Below, piece by piece: positions 17,066 to 24,531 of a DNA stretch of 52,312 bases. The notes below the pieces were generated by a model that saw only the letters and a list, made by a program, of their open reading frames with translations, was not told the DNA's origin and searched no databases. This DNA is from Clostridia bacterium (GTDB taxonomy: Bacteria > Bacillota > Clostridia > TANB77 > CAG-508). Made by a program: the position numbers and the translations under genes. Numbering within the stretch: position 1 is the stretch's first letter; each line of letters starts with the position of its first letter. The DNA lies in NCBI GenBank assembly GCA_017430135.1, contig JAFRNM010000015.1:1-52312 (forward strand), written 5' to 3'.

Positions 17066-17180
17066 TTTCTTTTTAAAATCCAGTTAATCATAATTTCATA
17101 CAATCGCTTTTTCAATGACATCATTCTATAATTATAATAGAAGTAGTTGTAAGGAGAGTGTTATTTGTTAAAAAAATGAA
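17066..17180 (+). repeat. Duplicated promoter block, copy 1
   Basis: This block, from TTTCTTTTTAAA to AAGGAGAGTGTTATTTGTTA, matches 23604-23720 closely. It contains TTTCAA (17110-17115), 17 bp and TATAAT (17133-17138), then an AAGGAG RBS that here leads into no intact ORF (the ATG of copy 2 is lost). A further promoter-like TTGACA at 17199-17204 lies nearer the next gene. Confidence 0.7.
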
Positions 17181-17266
17181 CAAAAAACACTTGTCAGCTT
17201 GACATTTTAAATATATTAGATTAAACTATTAATATAAATGTACTTAAGAAAAAAGGAGGGAATTTA

Positions 17267-17608
17267 ATGTCAAATTTGCCAGTCAAAATAAATAGAGATA
17301 GTATTTTTTATAAAATTAAACTTTTTATTAGTAATTTATTTTTTAAAAATAAAAATCAAAAAAATGAATTGAATTCAGAAATAATAATTGAAAAGAAAAA
17401 GCAACAAGATAATACGGAAGTTTTTATAGAACAATTACAATCAGATATAAAAAAGCAACAAAAAAGAGAAAGAATAATAACATATATTGAAAATGATGAG
17501 AAAAGCATATATAAATTATCTAATGAGAGATTAAAAGAACTTATAAAAATGTATGATGAAGAAATAAATAACGTAGATATGAAAATTAGACAATTAAAAT
17601 ATAATTAG
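17267..17608 (+). CDS. Hypothetical coiled-coil protein, 113 aa
   Basis: No family recognised. A short hydrophobic/aromatic N-terminal patch (FYKIKLFISNLFF, residues 15-27) could touch the membrane. The rest is Lys/Glu/Gln-rich and predicted helical, ending L-S-N-E-R-L-K-E-L-I-K-M-Y-D-E-E-I-N-N-V. That ending is echoed in the next protein (L-S-I-E-E-L-S-Q-M...L-D-E-E-I-T-N-V), so the two may share a domain. RBS AAGGAGGG. The gap to the next gene is 24 bp: a two-gene operon. Confidence 0.55.
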   Translation: MSNLPVKINRDSIFYKIKLFISNLFFKNKNQKNELNSEIIIEKKKQQDNTEVFIEQLQSDIKKQQKRERIITYIENDEKSIYKLSNERLKELIKMYDEEINNVDMKIRQLKYN

Positions 17609-17632
17609 GAGAGTATTAAAGGAGGAAATAAT

Positions 17633-18382
17633 ATGGGATATAAAGATTTAAGTGAAGAAGAAAAAAATAATATTTATGCTAGAGATAGTTTTTTGGAGAG
17701 TATGATATTTGATAAATGTGCAGCAGGAAATATAAAAGAAGCGTTTAAAAATTTAAGGAAGATTGATATTATTGGTTTTAAAGCTGGAAGTATAAGAAAA
17801 ATAGTAGATACTTTTGGGGAAGAAGAAATTGAACAATATATTCTAGAGCAATATGCTCAAGCTCCAGAAGAAATGTACCAATATAGTCAAAGTGGAACAG
17901 AGAAAATATATAATATTTATACTAAAGGAAATGATGATGAAAGATTACAGTTGATTCTTGATATAGATCAAGAATTTGAAAATGATGAAGAAGTTAAGGC
18001 TGAAGCACCATTTGATTCTGTAAAAGTGCAAATATGTAAAATGATTGAAGCAGATGATAAAAAAATGGAAGCATTACAATATATACAAAATGAAGAGTTT
18101 AAAAAAGAAATAATGAATGATATAGATGAAAGAAAAAAGGAAACAGATGTAGAAAATTTATCAATAGAAGAATTATCTCAAATGAGCAATGGTTTAGATG
18201 AAGAAATCACAAATGTAGAAAATGATATTCAAACTGAAAAAGAAAAAGAAGAAGAAAGAAAAAAACTTATAGCTGAAGTATTAAGAAAAAAAGCTTTATT
18301 AGAATCAAAAAGAATGGAATTATCTGGACTAAAAGAAAAAGATAGTGAAAAAGCAGAACAGAAGGATATAGATCAAAAGTAG
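17633..18382 (+). CDS. Hypothetical helical protein, 249 aa; 3' end lies in a repeat
   Basis: No family recognised. Residues 1-150 are helical and acidic (EEEKNNIYARDSFLESMIFD ...). Residues 165-245 are Glu/Lys-rich coiled coil. The last codons (E-Q-K-D-I-D-Q-K-stop) are encoded by the repeat block AGGATATAGATCAAAAGTAG, the same sequence found non-coding at 21925, 22811 and 24809. So the repeat supplies the stop codon and the native C-terminus may be lost. RBS AAAGGAGG. Confidence 0.55.
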   Translation: MGYKDLSEEEKNNIYARDSFLESMIFDKCAAGNIKEAFKNLRKIDIIGFKAGSIRKIVDTFGEEEIEQYILEQYAQAPEEMYQYSQSGTEKIYNIYTKGNDDERLQLILDIDQEFENDEEVKAEAPFDSVKVQICKMIEADDKKMEALQYIQNEEFKKEIMNDIDERKKETDVENLSIEELSQMSNGLDEEITNVENDIQTEKEKEEERKKLIAEVLRKKALLESKRMELSGLKEKDSEKAEQKDIDQK

Positions 18383-18420
18383 TATAAAAAGAAATATATA
18401 ACAAAAGTATCCGAGAACTC
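18362..18420 (+). repeat. Dispersed repeat, copy H (partial, internal deletion)
   Basis: Matches the last part of copies D/G (AGGATATAGATCAAAAGTAG, then TATAAAAAGAAATATATAAC) but lacks most of the CATTGCACAAAATC core and resumes at AAAGTATCCGAGAACTC as in copies B and C. It overlaps the 3' end of the preceding gene. Confidence 0.7.
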
Positions 18421-18426
18421 AAAAAA

Positions 18427-18468
18427 GACTGATAGTTAGTTGTAATTATCAGTCTTTTATTATATAAT
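18427..18468 (+). promoter_or_regulatory. Overlapping terminator hairpin and promoter before the HEPN operon
   Basis: GACTGATA (18427-18434) pairs with TATCAGTC, followed by TTTTATT, ending the upstream operon. TTGTAA (18440-18445), 17 bp and TATAAT (18463-18468) form a promoter using the same bases. The arrangement is the same as before ldh. Confidence 0.6.
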
Positions 18469-18552
18469 TAGGGAAAATTAGGAATATTGGTTATATTGTA
18501 GACAAATAGAAGCTTTAATAACAGAATATTAAATTTAATAAAAGGAGATAGG

Positions 18553-19749
18553 ATGATTTTTGAATCAAAAATAAAAAAGATTGATATAGAAGATTTAAAT
18601 ATATATGATTTATTATATTATAATGAGCTTATTAAAAATGTTTTTCATAGCATAAAAGAATCTGAAGAAAAAAGAGTTAAAACAAGTAAACATTTTATAT
18701 ATTATGAAATAGATAATCTACAAAAGTATGATCTTTTTTTAAATGAAAAAATGAATTTATTGGAAAAATGTTCACTTATAATCTATTTTAATTGTAATTC
18801 ATTTAAAGAATTACTAATAAAAGTAAAATTAGACAATGATAAAAATGACAATATCACTAGTTTTATTGTTAATAAAGCTTTTCTATTTTTAAAAGATTTA
18901 AAAGAAAAAATGAAATCAAATCAATATGTTGAGAATTATTTTTTGGAAAGCTTTCAATTAAGGCATGGTAGATTTGCAGATTATTATAATTTTGATTTCA
19001 TTGAATTAGATTTTGGTAAATTTCAAAAAATCTATGCTAAACCAGTTATAGTAAAAACTAAAATTAAATATAAAAAAATATTAAATGAAGAAGTTGAAGA
19101 TATGAATTGTTTAGTAGATACTTTAAAAATAGATAGAGATATAATCTTGAAATTAGTACAGTTATTTTTTAGAACGACATTTGAAAGAGTTACCGATGGT
19201 ATGTATTATGATAAATATAATGAGGATTTTATATATAATCTCAATACAGAAGAAAATGGTAAATTTTTAAAATGTAACAGAAATAAATTAATAGAATATC
19301 AAGATGAATATGCAAATGATGATATTGATAAATGCTTTATTATTTTTTATAAACTAAAGTACGATGATAAATGTGTTTACTTACAAGCGTGTGAAGCTTA
19401 TATTGAAGGCTTAAAAACAAGTGATGGCAAAGAAATTATGTTTTTTGTTATTGCATTAGAAACATTGGCTAATTATGAATTTGATAATAAAGAAGAAGCT
19501 AAAAGTGAAAAAATATATAATTTGATTAGTAATTTATATGATGAAAATGTAGTTACTAAAGAATATATAGATTATATATATGATATTAGAAGTTTATATA
19601 GTCATCAGGGAATTTCTAACAATAGAATAAAACAGAAAATTTTTAATATTTTTGAGAATAATGAACATTTAATGAGTGAAGTTGAAAAATTATCATATTC
19701 GGTTCTAATTAGGTGGTTATTAAGTAAAGGTGAATTAAATGGAAGATAG
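18553..19749 (+). CDS. HEPN-domain protein (ApeA-like C-terminus), candidate RNase effector, 398 aa
   Basis: The C-terminal 120 residues have the HEPN layout. A helix reads F-F-V-I-A-L-E-T-L-A-N-Y. A second helix ends in the R-x4-H motif D-I-R-S-L-Y-S-H-Q-G (Arg346, His351), the catalytic signature of HEPN ribonucleases. The N-terminal 270 residues are a large unknown domain, as in ApeA/AbiJ-like phage-defence proteins. RBS AAAGGAGATAGG. It overlaps the next gene by 11 bp, so the two are translationally coupled. A role in abortive infection or RNA cleavage is inferred, not shown. Confidence 0.65.
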   Translation: MIFESKIKKIDIEDLNIYDLLYYNELIKNVFHSIKESEEKRVKTSKHFIYYEIDNLQKYDLFLNEKMNLLEKCSLIIYFNCNSFKELLIKVKLDNDKNDNITSFIVNKAFLFLKDLKEKMKSNQYVENYFLESFQLRHGRFADYYNFDFIELDFGKFQKIYAKPVIVKTKIKYKKILNEEVEDMNCLVDTLKIDRDIILKLVQLFFRTTFERVTDGMYYDKYNEDFIYNLNTEENGKFLKCNRNKLIEYQDEYANDDIDKCFIIFYKLKYDDKCVYLQACEAYIEGLKTSDGKEIMFFVIALETLANYEFDNKEEAKSEKIYNLISNLYDENVVTKEYIDYIYDIRSLYSHQGISNNRIKQKIFNIFENNEHLMSEVEKLSYSVLIRWLLSKGELNGR

Positions 19750-20341
19750 AAAGATTTTTTTGGGTTCTTTAGAAATAAATAACAATATATTAAAGAATCG
19801 TTTATGTAATAGTTTTGAAGAAGATGGAAAGTCATATATTAGAGATGAATATAGCTTTGATAAAAATATCATAATAAAAAGAATTGGAAAAAACATATTA
19901 ACTGGAAATGAAAGATGGAGATATGATGAAAACACAAATACATATGCATATTTTCAAGAAAATAAGTTTAATGAAGATGATTTAGGAAAGTATGATACAA
20001 TGCTGTGTACTCATTTTAGATGGCAACCATATAGCACTAAAATAGAAGAAAGCATGTTTCAAGGAAATGATAATGGAGAAATAATGTTTAATTTTTATAA
20101 TAATTGTAAAGGTTTGGATTATTTTAAAAAGTGGTTAAATAAACAATTTTTAAAAGGGAAACCCGTTGAAGTTTATTTTGCAATGCAATTTCCAGTGTTG
20201 ATAAAAAAAGAAAATATTTATAACTGGTGTTACTTAAATAAATTAAATAGGGAATTTAGTAATATTTCTGTTACAAGTAGTGATGGATTACCACCTATAT
20301 TAAATATGGCTAATCCTAGAATAATTAGTAGAAAAAAATAA
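19739..20341 (+). CDS. Hypothetical partner of the HEPN protein, 200 aa
   Basis: No family recognised. The protein looks soluble and rich in Asn, Phe and Tyr, with G-N-E-R-W-R-Y-D, F-R-W-Q-P-Y-S and a C-terminal basic tail (I-S-R-K-K). It starts inside the last codons of the HEPN gene (ATGGAAGATAG) with AAAGGTGA as RBS, so it is almost surely made together with it. It could be a substrate-recognition partner, an antitoxin or an accessory factor. It is not a MNT nucleotidyltransferase, the usual HEPN partner. Confidence 0.55.
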   Translation: MEDRKIFLGSLEINNNILKNRLCNSFEEDGKSYIRDEYSFDKNIIIKRIGKNILTGNERWRYDENTNTYAYFQENKFNEDDLGKYDTMLCTHFRWQPYSTKIEESMFQGNDNGEIMFNFYNNCKGLDYFKKWLNKQFLKGKPVEVYFAMQFPVLIKKENIYNWCYLNKLNREFSNISVTSSDGLPPILNMANPRIISRKK

Positions 20342-20640
20342 ATATATAATTTAATAAAAAACTTTTGCAAATAATTTGTCATTTTAAATTTTGGAAACAT
20401 CAGTTTTAAAACAGAATTATTGAAAGTTATACAAAATAGAGATATAATAAACTATAATTATAATAATCATATAAAAGAAAAACTTAAAAACAATAATAAA
20501 TTTAATAATTTAAAAAAGATAAACATTTAAAAATTTATAAAAATCTAAGTGAGGGAGGCTAGAAGATACAATATTGATCGACCAATTTTCTTATATATAA
20601 CATTGCACAAAATCAAAGTATCCGAGAACTCAGATTTTTG
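20342..20640 (+). repeat. Dispersed repeat, copy C
   Basis: An A/T-rich body follows the HEPN operon, then GAGGGAGGCTAGAAGA (20551-20566) and the tail CATTGCACAAAATCAAAGT (20601-20619) followed by ATCCGAGAACTCA. The G-rich head seen in A and B is not clear here. Confidence 0.75.
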
Positions 20641-20737
20641 AAAAAATTGTTTTATCAAATAAATGATGAACAAGAGGAAAAGGAAGAAAAAATTACAAAT
20701 AAAGAACAATCCTGACGTTGCTAAAAGCCCGTTAGTT

Positions 20738-20766
20738 TTGACTTTTTAGGCATTTTGTGGTATAAT
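20738..20766 (+). promoter_or_regulatory. Promoter of the transglutaminase-like gene
   Basis: TTGACT (20738-20743), 17 bp, TATAAT (20761-20766). The leader to ATG 20854 is about 80 nt with AAGGAGGT at 20840. Confidence 0.75.
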
Positions 20767-20853
20767 TAAGGGTGAACCATAACTTTCTAAATAGTGAGTA
20801 ATAATTATATACTAAGTATGCTTATCAAATTTTTATTATAAGGAGGTTATAGT

Positions 20854-21808
20854 ATGAATGAGATAGATAAACAATGTATTCAAATGTATAATGAGCATTT
20901 TAAAAATAATATTAAAAAAATCCAAGATGAGAGGATAAGATCATTAATAAAAAATAATGTAAATGATAATTATACTAGTTTAGTGCATAGAGCTGCAAAA
21001 TTAATAATTGAGCTTGCTGGAGATATAAAAAAAGAAGAAGTGTATTTTGGATTATTTGTATATTTGTATAGAAATGGCTATTTCTCAAAAGATATGAAAT
21101 TTCAGTTTGATAAATCAGAACATGAGTTGGAATATTTATTGGGGGCATCTATTGTTGAAGGAAAAGGGGTTTGTAGAAATATTGCTACACTTTTAAAAGA
21201 TGTTATGAATGAAATTAGTTCCATTAGTGGAAATAAAAGTAAGGCACTTTGTGTAGGGGTTAATTCTGAACATTATAATGCTCAAATAGACAATAGAAAT
21301 ATGCCACAAAATTTTCAACTAAGAGTAGCAGATTCAACTGGACGGAGTAAGTAAATCAAAATTACCAGAGAGTTCATTTAAGCAAAATCACGAAGATGTA
21401 TTGCTAACAAGCACAAAGAATAGAGAACAAATTTTTTTAATTTTTGACCCAACAAATTATGTTATTGAAGAGTTTAATATTAAGACTGACTATAATCAAG
21501 AAGGTACTGCAATGGACTTAAGATGGAACCTGACAGATTACAATTATTTTTTAGATAAATCTGAAGAAGAAATTTTAGAAAATTTTAAAAGACAAACTAG
21601 AATTTTACTTGGACTAGGACATTCAGAACACATACCATTAGATAAAAGAACAATGCAATTAATTATGCAATATAGTATTAATCAATGTGAAAAAGGGAAA
21701 GATAAAATATTAGATTTTTATAACTCATCTAAACAATTGCGTAAACTAATAAGTAACGGAATAATAAAATGTGCTAAAGAAATAGAAAAAAATCCAGAAG
21801 AAAGATAA
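20854..21808 (+). pseudogene. Transglutaminase-like protein, broken by a +1 frameshift at about 21341
   Basis: The first frame (to 21354) contains G-K-G-V-C-R-N-I-A-T-L-L-K-D, the Cys-containing helix start of transglutaminase-like/papain-fold proteins, and N-S-E-H-Y-N-A-Q-I for the His strand. It breaks at GGA CGG AGT AAG TAA. Dropping the C of CGG restores T-G-G-V-S-K-S-K-L-P-E and opens the next frame to 21808, where F-D-P-T-N gives the expected Asp. So Cys, His and Asp are split by the shift. Intact length is about 317 aa. The role is unknown. Confidence 0.7.
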
Positions 21809-21822
21809 ATAACAAAACAAAT

Positions 21823-21854
21823 GGCTGATAGTTTTTTAATTATCAGTCTTTTTC
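21823..21854 (+). terminator. Intrinsic terminator (same hairpin family)
   Basis: GGCTGATA (21823-21830) pairs with TATCAGTC (21841-21848, G-U tolerant), followed by TTTTTCAT. It ends the transglutaminase-like transcript. Confidence 0.7.
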
Positions 21855-21860
21855 ATATTT

Positions 21861-21990
21861 AATAATTAAATACGATTTAATTGGAAGCTACTTTAATCCA
21901 TAGTAAACAGCAGAGGAGAGCAGAAGGATATGGATCAAAAGTAGTATAAAAAGAAATATGTAACATTGCACAAAATCAAAGTGTCCGTGC
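21861..21990 (+). repeat. Dispersed repeat, copy D
   Basis: AATAATTAAATACGATTTAA, then TTGGAAGCTACTTTAATCC, GGAGAGCAGAAGGATATGG, TATAAAAAGAAATATG and the tail CATTGCACAAAATCAAAGT (21964-21982) then GTCCGTGCATT. It is nearly identical to copy G over about 120 bp, and the promoter of the next gene begins 25 bp further. Confidence 0.8.
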
Positions 21991-22014
21991 ATTCAAAATT
22001 AATTATACAAATCA

Positions 22015-22043
22015 TTGAAAAAATCCAATTTTCATTATATAAT
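22015..22043 (+). promoter_or_regulatory. Promoter of the 22062 acetyltransferase
   Basis: TTGAAA (22015-22020), 17 bp, TATAAT (22038-22043). The RBS GGAGATGA follows almost at once, so the leader is very short. Confidence 0.7.
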
Positions 22044-22061
22044 TTATTTGGAGATGAGAAA

Positions 22062-22697
22062 ATGAATGCTATAGATAGAACATTAAAATATGTAGATTTA
22101 TATTTGGGAAAAAATTTGAATGATATACCATGTTATCAACTTCCTGAAGGATATCGCTTTGTCTCATTTAAAGATGGAGATGAAAAAGATTGGGTTGAAA
22201 TAGAAATGTCAAGTGGTGAATTCATAAGTTTCAAAGAAGGTATGAAAGCATTTCAACATTATTATGGAGAACACTATGAAGAATTAAAAAAGCTTTGTAT
22301 ATTTGTCGAAAATAATAAAGGAGAGAAAGTAGCTACATCAACAGCGTTTTATCTAGAAAATCCAATATCAGATATTACTGGAAATGTACATTGGGTTTCA
22401 GTGAAAAGTGAATATCAAGGAAAAAAATTGTCAAAACCATTGATTGTTGAAACATTAAAATTACTAAAAAAATTAGGACATAAAAAAACATTATTACATA
22501 CACAAACTCATACATGGCTTGCTGTAAAAATATATTTAGATTTAGGATTTGAGCCATATAAATTAAAAGATAATTTTTTAGGATGGCAAATAATAAAAAA
22601 AGTAACAAATCATGCAAAACTATCTAATATTAATGAAATAGAATATAATGATATTTTTAATTCGTTATATGTCCAAGCACATATATTTTTAAAATAA
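22062..22697 (+). CDS. GNAT-family acetyltransferase, 211 aa
   Basis: The GNAT core is in the C-terminal half: N-V-H-W-V-S-V-K-S-E-Y-Q-G-K-K-L-S-K-P-L-I (acetyl-CoA loop Q-G-K-K-L), then H-T-Q-T-H-T-W-L-A-V-K-I-Y-L-D-L-G-F-E-P, the usual last helix and strand. The first about 100 residues form a separate N-terminal region. I start at ATG 22062 after TTGGAGATGA; the longer frame from 21966 begins inside repeat D. It is a single-gene module bounded by repeats D and E. Substrate unknown. Confidence 0.75.
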   Translation: MNAIDRTLKYVDLYLGKNLNDIPCYQLPEGYRFVSFKDGDEKDWVEIEMSSGEFISFKEGMKAFQHYYGEHYEELKKLCIFVENNKGEKVATSTAFYLENPISDITGNVHWVSVKSEYQGKKLSKPLIVETLKLLKKLGHKKTLLHTQTHTWLAVKIYLDLGFEPYKLKDNFLGWQIIKKVTNHAKLSNINEIEYNDIFNSLYVQAHIFLK

Positions 22698-22717
22698 AAT
22701 ATAAAATGAAAATATAA

Positions 22718-22890
22718 ATAATTAATGAGATTAAAAATCTAATTAAATACTAAAATATGATTTAATTAGAAGCTATTTAAAATTCATAGTTGCAACATAG
22801 GAGAGCAGAGGGATATGAATCAAAAGTAGTATAAAAAGGAATATGAAGTATTGTACAAAATAAAAGTTTCCGCGGATTAGAATGTTGATA
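22718..22890 (+). repeat. Dispersed repeat, copy E
   Basis: Shares ATTAATGAGATTAAAAATCT with copy G, then GGAGAGCAGAGGGATATG and a diverged tail ATTGTACAAAATAAAAGT (22850-22867), followed by TTCCGCGGATTAGAATGTTG, which is shared with copy F. Confidence 0.75.
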
Positions 22891-22982
22891 TTTCAACAAT
22901 TTAACAAATTTTACTTAAACTTAAGGTGAATTGGTTAAGACATGTGATGTAAAATAAAAAAAATAATTAGGAGTAAACGGAT

Positions 22983-23345
22983 ATGATGATTAAAAAAATA
23001 TATAGATTTAAAAACTTTAAATGTGATGTTGAAGTATTTGAAGGTAACAGTAGTAGTGTAATAGTATTTAATAATATGGATAATGATTTGAAATCAGAAG
23101 AAATGCGTGATTTAGTCATTGTCCCAAATGATTATGGATATATAAAAATAAAGAAAGTAGATAAAGAAACTGTGATATGTTCGGGCTTTTTAGATAAAAG
23201 ATTTTTTAACGAAGATATGATTGATGATATTATGGAAAATTATTTAAAGAACGAATTAAATGTGGTAAAGTATCAAGTGGATTATTGGCATATTGAACTT
23301 GTTAAAACAGATGAGGAATTTTGTGAATATAATGGAGAATATTAA
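22983..23345 (+). CDS. Hypothetical protein, 120 aa
   Basis: No family recognised. Alternating hydrophobic strands (CDVEVFEGNSSSVIVFNN; DYGYIKIKKV; ETVICSGFL) and a C-terminal helix suggest a small alpha/beta or beta-sandwich protein. RBS TAGGAG lies 9 nt before ATG 22983; a second ATG directly follows. The bases before and over the start match 19 nt at the frameshift of the DinD-like gene (see findings). It is a single-gene module between repeats E and F. Confidence 0.5.
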   Translation: MMIKKIYRFKNFKCDVEVFEGNSSSVIVFNNMDNDLKSEEMRDLVIVPNDYGYIKIKKVDKETVICSGFLDKRFFNEDMIDDIMENYLKNELNVVKYQVDYWHIELVKTDEEFCEYNGEY

Positions 23346-23451
23346 GTCGATTAAAAGAAAGTATCTATAAAAAATAGGAATTTAAAAAGAAAGAAATAAT
23401 TTATAATATAAAAATTAAAATTAAATTCACTAAAAATTCTAAAATAACAAC

Positions 23452-23543
23452 AAGAGTAAGAAGCAAATATGAGATTGAGATATTATAAAAAGAAAAATAC
23501 AACATTGCACAAAATCAAAGTTTCCGCAGATTAGAATGTTGAA
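23452..23543 (+). repeat. Dispersed repeat, copy F
   Basis: AAGAAGCAAATATGAGATTG, TATAAAAAGAAAAATAC and the tail CATTGCACAAAATCAAAGT (23503-23521) followed by TTCCGCAGATTAGAATGTTG, as in copy E. The upstream part is shorter and more diverged than in D, E and G. Confidence 0.75.
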
Positions 23544-23603
23544 AAATCAATACTTTGCTGGATTTTGAATTAGAGTATCGATATTGTTTCAAATTGAGTT
23601 TTT

Positions 23604-23720
23604 GTTTCTTTTTAAATTTCCAAATAGTTAAAAATAATAATTCATACAATCGCTTTTTTAATGGCATCATTCTATAATTATAATAGAAGTAGTCATAAGG
23701 AGAGTGTTATTTGTTATGAA
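23604..23720 (+). repeat. Duplicated promoter block, copy 2
   Basis: Second copy of 17066-17180: CATACAATCGCTTTTT, a TATAAT pair near 23672-23683, then AAGGAGAGTGTTATTTGTT and here an ATG at 23716. It shows that this promoter once served a gene starting at 23716. Confidence 0.7.
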
Positions 23721-23787
23721 AAAAATTAAATTAGATAATTATGAATTAAAGTTAGTTATACATTCATTAAATGAATTAAGAAGATAG
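23716..23787 (+). pseudogene. N-terminal gene remnant, 23 codons
   Basis: ATG 23716 opens M-K-K-I-K-L-D-N-Y-E-L-K-L-V-I-H-S-L-N-E-L-R-R then stop. The sequence reads like the start of a small helical phage or plasmid-type protein cut short. It has a duplicated promoter and an RBS 13 nt upstream. It could still be a tiny ORF. Confidence 0.4.
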
Positions 23788-23845
23788 AAATCTAAATATA
23801 AATTCACCAGAGCGTTTCTAAAAGCTGATATGCGTATATTTAAAG

Positions 23846-23948
23846 TTGTAATTTTACATAAAATGTGCTATAATTAAGGTATAAGTGAGAAGTCGCTCAC
23901 TGAAGACTCGCAAGAGTGAAGTACATTGAAAACCTTATAACAGGAGGT
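23846..23948 (+). promoter_or_regulatory. Promoter and structured leader of the alpha-CTD-like gene
   Basis: TTGTAA (23846-23851), 17 bp, TATAAT (23869-23874). The leader has a hairpin GTGAG...CTCAC (23885-23900), then TTGAAAACCT (23926-23935) and ACAGGAGG (23940-23947, RBS). The whole layout is repeated before the minus-strand gene at 27351, with base changes in the stem that keep pairing. Confidence 0.75.
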
Positions 23949-23954
23949 ATCATT

Positions 23955-24329
23955 ATGAATAGTATTAACGAAATTAAGGACATGCTTGATAAGCTCAATG
24001 AAGAACTCGAAACCCTGCGGGCAGAGAACAAGGCACTGAAACTTCGTCTTTCAAAGTATGAATCAGTTGCAGAAAACGATAATATACACATGACCATTGA
24101 AGAGATGGATTTGTCTGTTCGTTCTTACAACTGGTTGAAAAGACATACACGTGTACAGACGGTTGCAGATATTCTTGAAATAGATATTCTTGAAATGTAT
24201 GGATTGAGTTCTTGTGCAATGCGAAATTTTGGAAGAAAATCTTTATTAGAAGTTGTTGAGAAAATGGAAACACTTGGATTCGTTGATTGGGCAAAAGGAA
24301 TCATAGAGGAACTGAATCGAGTTGATTAA
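23955..24329 (+). CDS. Coiled coil + RNA polymerase alpha-CTD-like domain protein, 124 aa
   Basis: Residues 6-37 form a Leu/Glu-rich coiled coil. Residues 46-110 match the alpha subunit C-terminal domain (helix-hairpin-helix): M-D-L-S-V-R-S-Y-N-W-L-K-R and A-M-R-N-F-G-R-K-S-L-L-E-V. Positions that in E. coli alpha contact UP-element DNA (R265, N268, G296, K298, S299) appear kept as R56, N59, G93, K95 and S96. No polymerase-binding NTD is present. The start at 23955 follows AGGAGG. Codons are richer in G/C (CTG, CGG, CTC) than neighbours, so it is probably acquired. A transcription modulator is inferred. Confidence 0.8.
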   Translation: MNSINEIKDMLDKLNEELETLRAENKALKLRLSKYESVAENDNIHMTIEEMDLSVRSYNWLKRHTRVQTVADILEIDILEMYGLSSCAMRNFGRKSLLEVVEKMETLGFVDWAKGIIEELNRVD

Positions 24330-24367
24330 GGTGTAATTGCCAAAATTGAAAAAAGAATTTTAAAACT

Positions 24368-24430
24368 TTCCTCCTGTCATATACAGTGAGGTTTTCAAAA
24401 AAAGCACCTTTCATTCGGGTGCTTTTTCAT
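24368..24430 (+). terminator. Two tandem 3' hairpins of the alpha-CTD-like gene
   Basis: First hairpin: CCTCCTGT (24370-24377), loop, ACAG-T-GAGG (24384-24391), then TTTTCAA. Second: AAAGCACC (24401-24408) with GGTGCTTT (24418-24425), then TTCA. CCTCCTGT and AGGTTTTCAA (24389-24398) are also exact complements of the leader's ACAGGAGG and TTGAAAACCT. Confidence 0.85.
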
Positions 24431-24531
24431 TAGAATTTTAATATATTTACAAAACTATATAGAAATAAAAAAGAAAATAAATCTTCAAATAAAAAGTTGT
24501 TGTCTTAAAATTGGCAAAAATATTAATTTTT

